From Armatimonadaceae bacterium (GTDB lineage Bacteria; Armatimonadota; Armatimonadia; Armatimonadales; Armatimonadaceae), in NCBI GenBank assembly GCA_030446525.1, contig JAUJNC010000010.1:1-64000 (forward strand): DNA of 64,000 nucleotides, written 5' to 3'. Numbering within the stretch: position 1 is the first letter of the stretch; the number at the start of each line of letters is the position of its first letter. The notes under the pieces were generated by a model. That model worked only from the letters and a program-made list of their open reading frames with translations, did not search any database and was not told where the DNA came from. This document shows positions 8,701 to 19,864 of this stretch, piece after piece. The translations under genes were made by a program, and so were the position numbers.

Positions 8701-11700
8701 GTGGCGCCTCCTTCGTTGACGATCCCCTTCACGCGCAACTGCTTGGCGATGCTGGCCCAGGGGTACTTGCCCTGCATCAGCTCCTCCCAGTACCGCTTCG
8801 CTTCGACCCAGGGAACAAGCTCGCGCAGCGGCGCGATGGTCAGCACCACGCCGTCGTTGAGGTCCGGGACGAGGCGCAGATCGGCGGCGCGGGTGAGGGC
8901 CTGCACGAAGTCGGTCAGCTCCGCGACCAGCGCCTCCTGTTTGTCGATGCGCCGCTCCATCTGCCGCGCCTCGCGGCCCGACTCGCCGAGCGTCTGCCGC
9001 TGCGTCCGCAGGGCGTTCAGATTCTCCTGCTCGCGCGCCAGCTTCGGCTCGGCGTAGTTGATCCGGGCCTTGAACAGGATGTCGGCGTCGAGCGTGTGGT
9101 AGTAGAGCCAGAGAGCGTAGCTCTTGCGGCTGGACTGGAGCAGCCAGTAGATCGGGGCCTTGCGGCGGCTCTTGCTGTACCGCCGGATGTGGTCCTGCCA
9201 GAACCCGCCCGCGCCGGGCCTGCGGAAGTAATCGCGCAGGGAATCGATGCCCATGGCCGCGCACGCCTCCCGCTCGATGGCATCGGCCTTGTCATCGCCG
9301 AAGAGGAGCGCCAGCACCGTCCGCACGCGCGTGACGAGTTCGTCCGGATGCTGCGCCTGCCCGTTCTCGTCGGCGTCGTCCACCAGGATGCCGTCGCCAT
9401 CGATGGAGAGGGGATAGCCTGGCGGGGCAGCTTTCACTGGCAGACCATCGTCGCCGGTCAGCATCCCCGGCGAGCAGACAGGGAGTGGCGCGAACGGGTC
9501 GGGGAGCGGGTCGGGTGTCCGTTCGCCGGTGCCGAGGCGCACGTCGAAGCGCCCGAATGCGCAGCCGACGCAGTAGGAGAGGAGGTCCGAGGCGAGACTG
9601 CGCAGGTCCGCGGCGGGGGTAGTATTTCCGGCTTCCTCCTCATCCCCGTCCTGGTCGGCGTTGGATTCCGTCGTTTCGCCGGATGCACTCACCGACTCCT
9701 CGATTGCCTTCCGGTCCTCACCATCGATGCCGTAGAGCTTAAACGCGATGTGGTCTATCTGGCGCTGATTATCGGTGAGTTTGACTTCGATGTTGGCGAG
9801 GTGCCGCGCCCACGCGGCAGCCCGTTCAGCCAGGGTGAGGCCGTCAGTGAGAGAAGAAGCCGGACGCTGGAAGAGATGACTGGTCTCGTTGGCAGTTTGA
9901 AGGTCGCGCTTCAGGTTCATGCAGGCGTGGGCCAGACTGCCGAGACGTGCGCCATCTTCCCCGGAAAGAGCAGGTACTGGTGCACGTTGAATAACTCCGC
10001 TCTGGTACTCTGGGTACCCGAAACGACCCAGCATCATTTTGAGGACGAAATCGAAAGGAAGCGAACAACAAAACCCAAGAAGTGCCGCTATGCTATCGGG
10101 CTCGGCAATGATTGCGTGTCCGCGCGTGCTGAAGACCCCACCTGATGGCCATGCATAAGGACCGAACCGAGCGGCCCGTAACGGCCACGTCAAACCCGGC
10201 TGGAAAAAGAACTCCAATGCTTCCGGCCTCTCGTCTGCTCTGCCAGGCCGACCGTAGTAGCCAATGAAGGTGTTACGCTCGACATCCCATCCCACAACAA
10301 CCGGGATACTGCCGTGATACGGTGAGAATGATCCACCCTTGGCGAAAGTAACCCATCGAACGGACTGTGGCCAGCTTGCGGGCTCACCTATCTCCCACCA
10401 CGCCCGGACGCGCCAAAAGTCATCGCCCGAAGTCGGGCCGCGTTTAGCAGTTCTCGAATCGCAATCGAAACGGGGGTACCGCTGGAAAAGATCGCGTACT
10501 CGATTACTCACCCAATAAGAGAACGGATATCCGGGCACTCGACCGAAATCTTCTGGGTCCACAGGGAACCGACGCTTGTCTTGTAGGTTACCCAGCACCT
10601 CGCGCATCGCCGTTTCCTTTGCCGCATTGTCTGGTTCGACCAGCAGGCGCAGGCAAAGTAGAGGAGTATGTCCTAGCGAATATGACGCCCCACTGCCTGC
10701 AAGCGCGTCCCGCACCGCTTCCCCATTCACGCTGTACTTGTCTGGTGAACGCCTGCCGGTTTGAAGGTTCACCTCGCCGAGGAAATGGGCCACGAACCCT
10801 GCCACGATTAGCCAACCCAATTCCTGCTCCGCTTGATGCCGCTTCAGCCCGCCTCGCGTTGTCGCATATTGGTTCCGGCTAAACTTGCCCTGCCTGTCGG
10901 TCGGCACGTTCTCAAGATCGGCAAGCAATGAGAGCGTCAGCGCCTCGCGCTCCTCGTCCGTCAGGTTCCGCAGCACGTAAGCCGCCGTCTCCACCATCGC
11001 GTCGAGTACGCCTGCGCCAAGGTCGGCCAGCAGTAGCGGACGGTACAGGCGCAGCACTATGCGCTCGCGCCAGTCCGCGCTCTGACCGAGGAAGAAGCCC
11101 GTGCGCGAGGAGATGATCCCTAAGTAGCCACCGGACACCAGCCGGTCCTGGAAGCACTCGACGAACGCCTTGTAGATGTCGCCCTTCGTGTCGCCATAGG
11201 TCGCGTCCAGGTAGGGTTTCGAAGGAAGCGCAGCGTCACCGAACGGCGGGTTCATCAGCACCACGTCATAGTGCTGCTGGCACAAATTCACGAACGCGAA
11301 TCCCTGCGCGGTGTCCTCCGCAAACAGGCGGCGGTAGAGGCTCAGCGCGTCGGCATCCTCGTCGGCACTGGCTGTCATGGCTCTTGCGTAGCGGTCCAGG
11401 GCATCCAGAGTCATCTTCTCGGCGTCGTGGAAAAACGACTCATCGGTGACCGTGTCCAGATCAAACGTCTCCTGGATGGCGACCGGCTTCTTGAGCGACG
11501 GATCGCCCAAGTCGAGGCCCGTCTGCACTGCGCGCGTACCACGGCGTTGCCACTGCCGCCGCGCCTCGGCAATGTCCTCACGCAGGTCCGACTCGATCTT
11601 GAGCAGCGAACCGGCGACGCCTGCAAGCTGCATCTTCTCGAACACACGGCGGACGAACTGGCCGATGGCGGGGTACTCCAGCGTCTTGACGAACTCCTCC

Positions 11701-12929
11701 AGCCGGTCGGCGTCGCCTGGCATCGACTCCGCGCAAACGATATTGGTCCGCCGTATGGTGGGACGGTCCTTGCCCTTCAGGCCCATCGCGTTCCAGACAC
11801 GCTGCGCCCGCAGATAGAGCGCCAGTGCCGCGATTTGCGTCGCCCGCCGGTCGATGTCGACGCCGTGCAGGTTGTGCTCAAGGATCAGCGCAGGAATTTT
11901 GCAAAGGAACGTTTCGCGATCGGCAAACTCGGCCTGAAGCGCCGGACCAAGGTCCGGGTCGTCGTAGGCTTCCTTGTAGATGACGAGGAGCAGGTCGAAG
12001 GCATAAAGCAGGAAGTGCCCGCTACCGCATGCAGGGTCTATCACCCGGATCTCCCGCGGATCCTTCTTCGCACGCTTCAGCGGGGCCTCTGTGGTCGCCA
12101 GGTACCGACATTGGCTGGCGAGCTTTGTGTCCCCGCCGCGCATCTCCCACCAGAGACGGCCCAGCGTGTTGTCGATCAGGAATTCCACCACATAGCGGCG
12201 GGTAAAGAACTGATTCCGCACCCCCAGCTCATACGAGTCGCGTGGCGCGGTGCTCTCCTTGCGGAGCCGGTCCACAAGGTCGCGTGGTGTGAAGAACTGG
12301 TACACCCAGCCGATGGTCTCGTCGTCCTCCCAGATCGGCGCGAGGTCGCTCCGGTTCAGTTGGTCCAGCACCGCGTCAAGCGTGCGCTGCGGCGGGTACA
12401 GACCGCTCACGGCATCATCGGGATCGAAGAGCGCGTGCATTTCCTGCGCCAGTTGCCCCGCCTGCCAGTCCAGGTACTCTCGGTACAAACGGTCCTTCTC
12501 TACGCCAGTGGGAAGCGCCTCCAGGCCAAGCTGCTGGGCACAGTAGAAGACGAACCCAGGCGAGTCGGTCCCTTTGCCCACCGGGTCACGCAGGAGCTTG
12601 CGCGCTGCCATCATCTTGAAGGCGCAGAGCCGGTTCAGGTGGGTGAACGCGATCTCGCGGGCCAGTAATTCCACGGCGATCCGGCCCGCCTTCTTCTCGT
12701 CTTTCTCTGCCAGCACGGCGCGGCGGTGACGCAGGTGCATCACCAAGCGCTCGCGGTATCGCTTTTCCTGGCGGGAAAGGTTCGGCAGCGCCTTCGCATC
12801 CTCGATCTTCCCGTCCGGGTGAATGCCGTGATCGGCCCGCAGCCGGTCGGAGACGGCCTGCAGCAGCAGTTCGCGGCATCTATGGACTACATTACGAAGT
12901 TCGTTGCGCTGAGTGTCGGTCAGTGGCAT
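8697..12929 (-). CDS. pglX: BREX-1 adenine-specific DNA methyltransferase PglX
   Basis: This is an intact 1,410-residue class of N6-adenine methyltransferase that marks host DNA in BREX. The SAM-binding motif I DPACGSGHF is at residues 298-306 and the catalytic motif NPPFG at 560-564, preceded by FFTRRYVVEFLIDNTLGRLW. The N-terminal MPLTDTQRNELRNVVHRCRE and the C-terminal helical region rich in Arg/Glu are typical of PglX. It starts 3 bp after the brxC stop and overlaps pglZ by 4 bp. It is the longest undamaged frame in the window, in contrast to its neighbours pglZ and brxL. The recognition sequence cannot be inferred. Confidence 0.95.
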   Translation of the reverse strand: MPLTDTQRNELRNVVHRCRELLLQAVSDRLRADHGIHPDGKIEDAKALPNLSRQEKRYRERLVMHLRHRRAVLAEKDEKKAGRIAVELLAREIAFTHLNRLCAFKMMAARKLLRDPVGKGTDSPGFVFYCAQQLGLEALPTGVEKDRLYREYLDWQAGQLAQEMHALFDPDDAVSGLYPPQRTLDAVLDQLNRSDLAPIWEDDETIGWVYQFFTPRDLVDRLRKESTAPRDSYELGVRNQFFTRRYVVEFLIDNTLGRLWWEMRGGDTKLASQCRYLATTEAPLKRAKKDPREIRVIDPACGSGHFLLYAFDLLLVIYKEAYDDPDLGPALQAEFADRETFLCKIPALILEHNLHGVDIDRRATQIAALALYLRAQRVWNAMGLKGKDRPTIRRTNIVCAESMPGDADRLEEFVKTLEYPAIGQFVRRVFEKMQLAGVAGSLLKIESDLREDIAEARRQWQRRGTRAVQTGLDLGDPSLKKPVAIQETFDLDTVTDESFFHDAEKMTLDALDRYARAMTASADEDADALSLYRRLFAEDTAQGFAFVNLCQQHYDVVLMNPPFGDAALPSKPYLDATYGDTKGDIYKAFVECFQDRLVSGGYLGIISSRTGFFLGQSADWRERIVLRLYRPLLLADLGAGVLDAMVETAAYVLRNLTDEEREALTLSLLADLENVPTDRQGKFSRNQYATTRGGLKRHQAEQELGWLIVAGFVAHFLGEVNLQTGRRSPDKYSVNGEAVRDALAGSGASYSLGHTPLLCLRLLVEPDNAAKETAMREVLGNLQDKRRFPVDPEDFGRVPGYPFSYWVSNRVRDLFQRYPRFDCDSRTAKRGPTSGDDFWRVRAWWEIGEPASWPQSVRWVTFAKGGSFSPYHGSIPVVVGWDVERNTFIGYYGRPGRADERPEALEFFFQPGLTWPLRAARFGPYAWPSGGVFSTRGHAIIAEPDSIAALLGFCCSLPFDFVLKMMLGRFGYPEYQSGVIQRAPVPALSGEDGARLGSLAHACMNLKRDLQTANETSHLFQRPASSLTDGLTLAERAAAWARHLANIEVKLTDNQRQIDHIAFKLYGIDGEDRKAIEESVSASGETTESNADQDGDEEEAGNTTPAADLRSLASDLLSYCVGCAFGRFDVRLGTGERTPDPLPDPFAPLPVCSPGMLTGDDGLPVKAAPPGYPLSIDGDGILVDDADENGQAQHPDELVTRVRTVLALLFGDDKADAIEREACAAMGIDSLRDYFRRPGAGGFWQDHIRRYSKSRRKAPIYWLLQSSRKSYALWLYYHTLDADILFKARINYAEPKLAREQENLNALRTQRQTLGESGREARQMERRIDKQEALVAELTDFVQALTRAADLRLVPDLNDGVVLTIAPLRELVPWVEAKRYWEELMQGKYPWASIAKQLRVKGIVNEGGAT

Positions 12930-12932
12930 GGT

Positions 12933-15900
12933 TTATTCCACGACAATCTGCGCGCCCGCATCGAGGCGCTCATACAGGTAGGCGCGTAGCTGCTCCAGGG
13001 CGTCGTCCACCGCCCTGCGCTCGGTCAGCGCCGCGCCATCGAACGTGAAAAAGTCAGCAAGCCGCACCCGCTCCACGTCGGAGTCGGTTGCGCTCGGCTC
13101 TGCATTCGGTGGGGCGGCCTGCTCCCCCACGGCGGCAGTCACGCTCTGCGTCAGGCCGTCAAGCGCCGCTAGGTCCGACTCCATCTGCCCCAGCGTCGCC
13201 CCACAATACTGGCATTCCGTCGCCCCGTCCGACAGGATCAGCGATCCGCAGAGGCGCGAAGTCAGCGGCACAAGCAGCCGTTCCATCTCCTCCCGTGCCG
13301 CCGTCTCCGCATCGGAACCGTCGGTTTTTCCCGCTTCCTCTGCCGCCTGGGCGAGCAGCAGCCAGGCCTCGGTACCCTTCACCTGCTCGATAGCCTGCTG
13401 GTAACCGGCGCGTCGCCGGTCGTGCAGCGCGGCGTATTCGGTCCGGAACGAATCCGCGATCGCCTTCGCGTCGGCAGCGATGCCGTCCATCTGCTCGTAG
13501 AAGGTTTCGCTGCTGATGGCGCTCTCCAGCCGCGCCGCCGTTTCCGAGAGTTCCGTAGGGACCGCGGCCCGGTGTTTCAGCACCGGCCACATACGCGACG
13601 CGGCAGCGCGGGCGCGCGACAGCGTGGTCATGCCTGTGTCGCTGACGGCGCGCTGGATGCGCCGCGCCCGGTCGCGGCTCTCGGCGAAGGACTTGCCCTC
13701 CCCGGCGAGGACGCGTACGCAATCGTCGGAGGGGGCGCTCAAGATGCTTTGAAGGGTGTCGCGATAGTCGGTCAGTGTCTCCTGCACCGGCAGGCGGTTC
13801 GCCTGCGCCGTCGCCAGCAGGGGAAGGAGGGCTTGCCGCTCCTCCTCAGCCACTTTCTGGAACGCCTGCGCGATAGCCCCCTCCTCGATGTCCACCTCCT
13901 CACCGGTCAGCTCTTCGAGCCGCTGGACGGCGGTGGTGAGCGTCCTGAGGTCGATCGAGGCGCGCGGCGCGAACGAGGCGGCCTTGAACACTGTCTGGTT
14001 CGTGAACGGCTCCCGCGCCTGCGGGTCCTGGTGACTGCGGAAGCGCCGACCCTGATGCGTGACCTCGATCGCCCCGGCGCGCAGGAGCACTGCCAGCACG
14101 ACCTGGATGACTGCCCGATCCCAGCCGTAGCCGAGACCGGTGAAGTGCTCGTCCAGCGTCTTGCCGGTCACCTTCGTGCCGTAGGCGTGCTCCTTCCTGG
14201 TGTAGTCCAGCACCTCGCGGGCGATCTCCGCCGAGGGGTTGGGGACGTAGCGCCCGCCCTCCGCTTGGACGATCAGGTTCAGGCCGCCATCGCCGTCATA
14301 GAAAACGGCGGGGAGGGCGTTGAGGTTCGCCGCCTTCAGCACGTCCTCCGCCTCGCTCCCTTTGAGGGTGCGCGCACCCATCTCCAGCTTGGGGTACAGG
14401 TCCGGAGCGGCAAAATCGAACTGGCGCTTCAGGATCTCGCCCAGACGGCTCCCCAGGCTCGCCGCGTCCCGCTCCCTGCCGCGGAAGACGCCCGCGCCCT
14501 GCGCCAGCGCCGCTTCCACGCGCTCGCGCAGGCGGCTCTGCAGGTTCAGAAGCTCGGTCTTCTCCGCCTGGAGCGACGCGGCCTCCTCGTGCGTGATCTT
14601 GTTCTGGGCGCGTATCTGGTCGTACTTGGCAACCATCTGCCGGGAGGCGTACAGCCGGTTGAGGTGACTGTCCACATCCGGCGTCATCGCGAAGACCCAG
14701 TAAATCTCGTTCTCGTGGCTCTTGTGGCGGCTGTCCGTGCGGACCGCCTCCCGCTTCTCCGCCAGCGCGTCGGCGTCGTCCGCGGCAACGAGCGAGAGCG
14801 GGATGTCGCCCTCGTCCCCGATCCTGCTGCCGTCGAGGGTGATGCCGACCTTGAAGCTTTTCTTGCCCAGGTATCGGTAGGTCTTCAGGTCCGGCTCAGA
14901 GAACAGGTCCTTCAGCACCTCGCGCAGGATCTCGTTGCGCTCGCGCGGCTTCGGGGACAGGTAGCCCCGCTTCTCCGTCTCCCAACTCTTCTCTTGGGCC
15001 GTCTGGAGCTTCCAGCCCTGGTCCGTGTTGCGGATGAACTGCGCCGCTTCCAGCCGCTTCAGAGCTTCCTGCACCGCGGCAAGCGGTGCGGCGGCACCCA
15101 CCTCATCCACCAGACAGGCGGCGATGTTCGCCTCGGTGCGCGGCAGGTCGCGCACGAACTCCAGCAGGCACAGGCACTTGGCCACGCGCAGCGTCCAGCC
15201 ATCAGGGTCATCCGGGTGACCATTGTACTGCTGCCGGATGCTGGCGATATCAAGCTGCTTCTCGGAGCGGAGCAGACCTTCGACCAGTTCGTACACCAGG
15301 TCGAGCGTCACCAGCGCACCGAACGGCTTCTTCCCCAATGCGGTGCGCTCGGAGACGAGCATCTCGTACGCCTGCTTGATGATCGTGCGGTTGCTCCCGC
15401 CCACGTGCGTCTGCGCCCCCGGCTGCAGCCGGATGCCCGCCGCGATATCGATACACAGGTCGATGAAGTGGGGCGGGTACGGGTAAAACTGCACGAAATC
15501 ATCTTCCGTGACATGATACTTGCGTGAGGTGCGCTCCAGCCGCAGCGCCGCGTTCATCCGGCCCTGCTCCTTGGTATACCGGGTCTTGAGGACCGGAACA
15601 GCCTCGCTCCGCTTGGCAAGAACGCGCTTGGTAGCCACTTCACGGATGTCCGCCGGAGCCAGATCCACCGTGTATTTGAACCGGTCCTGGAGCCGAGCGA
15701 TCTCGACCCGCTTGGAGTCGATCGCGGCGACAACCTCTTCCAGCTCTCCTGCGCGGTGACGACGATCCAGATGGGCGCGACAAACTCGCCCGCTTTGACC
15801 CGGTTCCTCCCGATCTGGCCGAAACGCTCCACCAGCGCCCTCAGGTCCTCGATCTTGTCCGCGCTTCGGGCCACATACGCCCCGACCTCGTCCAGGACGA

Positions 15901-16693
15901 AGAGCAGCGTCCTGCCGGATCTTCGCCGCGCCATGAGCTCGAAGGTGCGGTCCACGAACTCATTGATCGTGATATCCGTCTTTCGCCCCTGGCGCGACCG
16001 CACCCATGTCTCCGCGTCCGGGTAGGTCTTGGGGTCCAGCGCGTGCAGCAGGGCGCTGGTGCGCGACACTCGCTGGCCGCCCTTGCGGACAGTCCGCCAC
16101 TCCTGCCCGTGCACTTCCTGGCAAAGCTTGATGAACGCGTTCAGCCTGCCCTCCGCCTCCAGCTCGATCTCCAGTTCCGCGATCTCGTAATCGTCCGCGT
16201 AACCGAGCTCCCGCAGGAGCGCCGTGTACATCAGCTCGGTGATGTGCCCCGCGCCCTGCAGCACCCGGCTGTTGACGCGCACGTCGAACAGGATCGCGTC
16301 GGTGGGGATGCGAGCGTGGATGGAGTCGATCAGGGCGCTGATCTGGCTGTCCTCGATCTGGCTTTTGAACAGGTCCGCTGCCGGCTTATCCAGGACGAGC
16401 GGGTTTTTAAGCGCATACGCGAGGAGCTTGGCGAACGACGACTTGCCCGATCCGAAGAAGCCGGAGATCCAGACGCCGATCCCTTCGTGCGGGTCGGAGG
16501 GCGCTTCCGCGATGGCCTTCAGCAGATCGCGGTAATGGCGCTTGATCCGGTCCGTGGCGACGTAGTCCGTGATCTCTGCCTCCACCATGGCCTCGTCGGC
16601 CTGCTCGACCTTGATCACCTCCTCGATTTTGTGAGTCATATCGCGGGCGAGCGCATCGGCGACGGTTGTTATAGTGGTCGTGGTGCTCTGCAT
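12933..16693 (-). CDS. brxC: BREX protein BrxC (large P-loop ATPase), one frameshift
   Basis: Coding runs from ATG at 16693 (MQSTTTTITTVADALARDMT) to 12933, about 1,253 codons, the usual size of BrxC/PglY ATPases. A Walker A motif GFFGSGKS is at residues 78-85, and FVLDEVGAYVARSADKIEDL resembles a Walker B region. The frame is broken once, near 15740, just after IWIVVTAQE; the next frame continues LAPADIREVATKRVLAKRSE. The C-terminal part carries a CxxC-like pair (ECQYCGATLGQME). It lies 17 bp downstream of brxB and 3 bp upstream of pglX. Confidence 0.93.
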
Positions 16694-16710
16694 GTCAAGG
16701 AGATCTCCAG

Positions 16711-17319
16711 CTAATCCTTTCCGTATATCTTCACCCGGTACGTCCCGATGGATTCATCGTCCCCGCGGAGGCCCATGTAGTTGAGTCCCCCGGTCCACCG
16801 GCCCGGATAGAACAAAACGCCCGGGACGGAAACGCGGCCCATCAGCTCCTCCAGCAGGATGGACAGGCCGTAGGCGGCGGGGGCGAACGCCGCCGCCCGC
16901 GTCAGAAAGATCAGGTCGCGCTTCGGATCGAGTCCGGCGACCCGTTCCTCGATCAGCTTCGGGAGGGGACGCCAATCCGGGTCGGTCAGATACGCGCCGA
17001 CCTGCCGCTGGGCATCCGCGAACCCTTGCTGCCGCTCCATCTCGAACAGGGTCTCCACCCCTTCTGATTCGGCGATGCCTTTCCAGAGCATCTCTGCGAG
17101 CGACAGAATATGCACCTGCCGCCCGGTCGTATTCTGGACGCGAACAGCCAGGTTCTGCACTTCTCGGCGGACGCGCCACTCCCTCTCCTCCGGATGGAAC
17201 GGATCGTAGCGCAGGAGGGCGAACGGCAGATCGGACGACAGGTAAAATCCCGGCGGGTCGCGGCGGATGTCGTCCTCCAGGAGCCTAAAGCGCTGTTCGA
17301 GCGTGTTGTACGGCTGCAT
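16711..17319 (-). CDS. brxB: BREX protein BrxB (DUF1788)
   Basis: The protein begins MQPYNTLEQRFRLLEDDIRR and contains FALLRYDPFHPEEREWRVRR, the N-terminal pattern of DUF1788/BrxB, and ends GTYRVKIYGKD. It is about 202 residues, normal for the family. ATG at 17319 is preferred to one seven codons upstream because it matches the family N-terminus. Either way the start lies inside the end of brxA (stop at 17285), indicating translational coupling. BrxB is a conserved BREX component; its biochemical role is not established. Confidence 0.92.
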   Translation of the reverse strand: MQPYNTLEQRFRLLEDDIRRDPPGFYLSSDLPFALLRYDPFHPEEREWRVRREVQNLAVRVQNTTGRQVHILSLAEMLWKGIAESEGVETLFEMERQQGFADAQRQVGAYLTDPDWRPLPKLIEERVAGLDPKRDLIFLTRAAAFAPAAYGLSILLEELMGRVSVPGVLFYPGRWTGGLNYMGLRGDDESIGTYRVKIYGKD

Positions 17320-18109
17320 CGTCAATAAGAAGCCGGGCATACTCGACCAACCCGGCTACAGGAAACTCGATCCGCACCACGGAGCCTGCCGCCGCGTAGT
17401 GCAGCAACCCCGCCTGATGCGCCGCGAGAAATTGGCGCTCCACTAGGCTCGAATCCAGGAAGAGCGCCTCCCAGACCGGATCGGAGAGAAGCCGGTGGCC
17501 CGAGAGTTGCCGCCGGTTGCGGTCGAACGCTATGAAGGCGAACGCCTCCAGCACTAGGGGCGGCGGGTTCAGGTGCTTGTTCACCGCCCCGGTAAGGATG
17601 CCGAAGTCGCGGAGCGTGGCTAGGATGCCCTGCGCTACGCGGGACAGTGTCTCCTCTGACCAGGGGCCGCTGGTCCGCCCGGCATCGCGCCACTCCGCCA
17701 GGCGCGACTGCACCTCTGCAATGGACAGGTCGCCCCGGCCCGCCCAGTAACGCGGCGCAAGGACCTGCGTGATGAAATCAAGCAGCAGGTCGTCTGCCTG
17801 GAGCGTGTAATGGTATAGGATCTGGCCCAGCGCGGCGGAGGGAAGCTTTCCCTTCACTAGTACGGACAGTGCGTTCGCGACGGCGGGGTCGGCCAAATAT
17901 CGGCGGCGGAAGATCGGGAGGATGTCGTCGAGCCGGGAACGGGACGGTTTGCCGAGCAGGTTGCCCGTCCGTATGCGATCCAGGTTCTCCGGTATGGAGA
18001 GCGTTTCATCCCAAAGATAAAGCAGTGCCTTGGTGTCAGGTATAAGAGCGCTCGCTTTGATGATCCGACTGGTGTATCGCGCGCCTTCCGGTCTTTTGCC
18101 TTCCTTCAT
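17285..18109 (-). CDS. brxA: BREX protein BrxA (DUF1819)
   Basis: This intact 274-residue protein (MKEGKRPEGARYTSRIIKAS, LLYLWDETLSIPENLDRIRT, ILPIFRRRYLADP) matches DUF1819/BrxA, a small helical DNA-binding protein that opens type 1 BREX operons. It is the first gene of the locus in this window. No WYL-type regulator such as BrxR is seen upstream, and no convincing -35/-10 pair could be identified in the 250 bp before the start. Confidence 0.92.
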   Translation of the reverse strand: MKEGKRPEGARYTSRIIKASALIPDTKALLYLWDETLSIPENLDRIRTGNLLGKPSRSRLDDILPIFRRRYLADPAVANALSVLVKGKLPSAALGQILYHYTLQADDLLLDFITQVLAPRYWAGRGDLSIAEVQSRLAEWRDAGRTSGPWSEETLSRVAQGILATLRDFGILTGAVNKHLNPPPLVLEAFAFIAFDRNRRQLSGHRLLSDPVWEALFLDSSLVERQFLAAHQAGLLHYAAAGSVVRIEFPVAGLVEYARLLIDDAAVQHARTAL

Positions 18110-18359
18110 GTGTTTACCGCGCCTACTCTTGGCGACCCATGCACCTGCTTAACGTTGGACAACCCTGACGTAGATACCTGCTATCTTCTGTACTCGCGCT
18201 ATCTGCACGGCCCGCACCAGCGGGGCGATTCCTCCGACAGTACGCCCACGACGCACATCGGCACGTTGGAACGAATACGGCAGACCTTCCACGTCCGGTT
18301 CGCGAGGCAGATGAGGTGGGAGTGCAAACCAAGCAAAATTGAATTTCAGCCGGACGTTT
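18110..18359. other. Intergenic region between brxA and the MFS gene
   Basis: About 250 bp separate the brxA start from the 3' end of the MFS gene. No good ORF, promoter or hairpin terminator was recognised here. It must hold the BREX promoter unless the operon is read through from the MFS gene. Confidence 0.5.
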
Positions 18360-19812
18360 TCAGCGGCCGGCATGCTGCCGGCGGTCGAGACGCCAGGCGG
18401 TGGCGGACAGGGCCGCGGCGGCGAGCACGATCAGGGCGGCGACGCGGAACGTCCCGCGCAGGCCGCCGGCCAGGGCGTCGGTCCCGGCGGCGGTGATGTC
18501 CGCGCCCGCCGGCAGGTTCCCGCCGGAAAGCACGAACGCGGTAAACAGCGCGCCCATCAGGGGGAAACCGGTCGTCTGGCCCAGCGTGCGCGAAAGGGAC
18601 AGAAGGCCCGACGCCACGCCCAGGCGCTCGGGCGGGGCGTTGCCCATGACGGCGCTGTTGTTGGGGGACTGGAACACGCCGAAGCCGATGCCCAGCGGCA
18701 AAACGCGCAGCAGGTAGCCCCCGACCGTCACGTCGGCGCGCAGCGTGCTGATGAGCCAGAAGCCGCCCGCCAGGATCAGCAAGCCGACCAGGATGATGCC
18801 CTGCGAGTCGAGGCGGTCCGACAGCATGCCCGAGAGCGGCGCGATCAAACCCATCAGGACCGGCACCGCGGCGATCATCAGCCCGGTCTGCGCCGTGCCG
18901 TACCCCTTCACCTGCTCCAGAAAGAAAGGCATCAGGAAAGCGTAGCCCACGATCACGATGAACACCAGCAGGCCGATGAGCAGGTTCAGGCCGAAGCGCA
19001 CGTTCCGGAACATCCCCAGGTCGATCATCGGCTGCGCGATCCGCGCCTCCAGCACGACGAAGGCGACAACTCCGAGCGCCGCCGCCCCGAGCAAAGCGAA
19101 TGTCCGCGCATCCCCGAAACCCAGGCGCTGGCTGAACGTCATGCCCAGCGCGTAGCAGAGCAGCGTGGCCATCAGGAGCAGCGCGCCCGCGATATCGAAG
19201 CGCTGCCCCGGCTGGCCGGGGGCGAAGGCCGGCAGCACGCGCGCCACGACGAAGAGCGCCCCGATGCCGATGGGCACGTTGATCAGGAACAGCCACCGCC
19301 ACCCCGCCCCCTCCAGCAGGACCCGCCGACCGAAGGGCCGAGCGCAATGCCCAGCGAGACGACTGCGCCGATGACCCCGATCGCCCGGCCACGCTCCTCG
19401 GGCGGGAAGGACTGTGTCACGATCGCCGCGGCCAGCGCCTGCACGACGACGCCCCCGACCCCCTGCAGCGCCCGAAAGCCGATCAACGCCTCCACGCCGG
19501 GTGCCAGCCCGCAAAGCAGCGAGGCGGCCGTGAACACGCCCAGCCCCCACAGGTACAGCGGCTTCTTGCTGACCATGTCGCCCAGGCGCGCCACGCTCAG
19601 CATCAGGGACGTGATCACCAGCAGATAGCTCAGCACGACCCACTGGACCGTGGCGAAAGTCGTGTGCGCCTGCCGCACCAGGCTCGGCAGGGCGATGCTG
19701 ACGATGCTGCCGTCGAGCGTGGACATGAACATGCCCAGCCCGACGCCCAGCATGGCCCACCATTTCCGTGACGGGGCATCGGCGCCGCGGGCGCGGACGG
19801 AGGAGACTGCAT
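18360..19812 (-). CDS. MFS drug/H+ antiporter, DHA2 (14-TM) type, two frameshifts
   Basis: Conserved DHA-family motifs are present: MFMSTLDGSIVSIALPSLV, LGDMVSKKPLYLWGLGVF, and FRALQGVGGVVVQALAAAIV (motif C-like region follows). The second half shows repeated hydrophobic spans (LLIGLLVFIVIVGYAFLMPF, GLMIAAVPVLMGLIAPLSG). Length of about 484 codons fits DHA2 exporters. ATG at 19812 has an AAGAAAGG ribosome site; using it requires one shift near 19762, and a second shift lies near 19310. The substrate is unknown. Confidence 0.85.
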
Positions 19813-19825
19813 TCGGACGCCTTTC

Positions 19826-19855
19826 TTGACGCCCCGGCAGGCGGTGTGCTACAAT
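19826..19855 (+). promoter_or_regulatory. Promoter TTGACG-18-TACAAT, apparently leaderless
   Basis: TTGACG (19826-19831) and TACAAT (19850-19855) are spaced 18 bp. The expected start site, about 19862, lies only 3 bp before the ATG of the SGNH hydrolase gene at 19865, so the mRNA would have almost no leader. It overlaps the upstream region of the divergent MFS gene. Confidence 0.6.
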
Positions 19856-19864
19856 CCCGCCGGT

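Noticed and set aside
11271..12668. 465-codon open frame on the plus strand
   Set aside because: Antisense shadow of pglX, which carries both methyltransferase motifs.
13422..15527. 701-codon open frame on the plus strand
   Set aside because: It is antisense to brxC, has no recognisable motif and arises from GC-rich codon bias; brxC on the other strand is a clear family member.
18339..19628. 429-codon open frame on the plus strand
   Set aside because: Antisense shadow of the MFS transporter; its composition (long Arg/Gln/His runs) is not protein-like.
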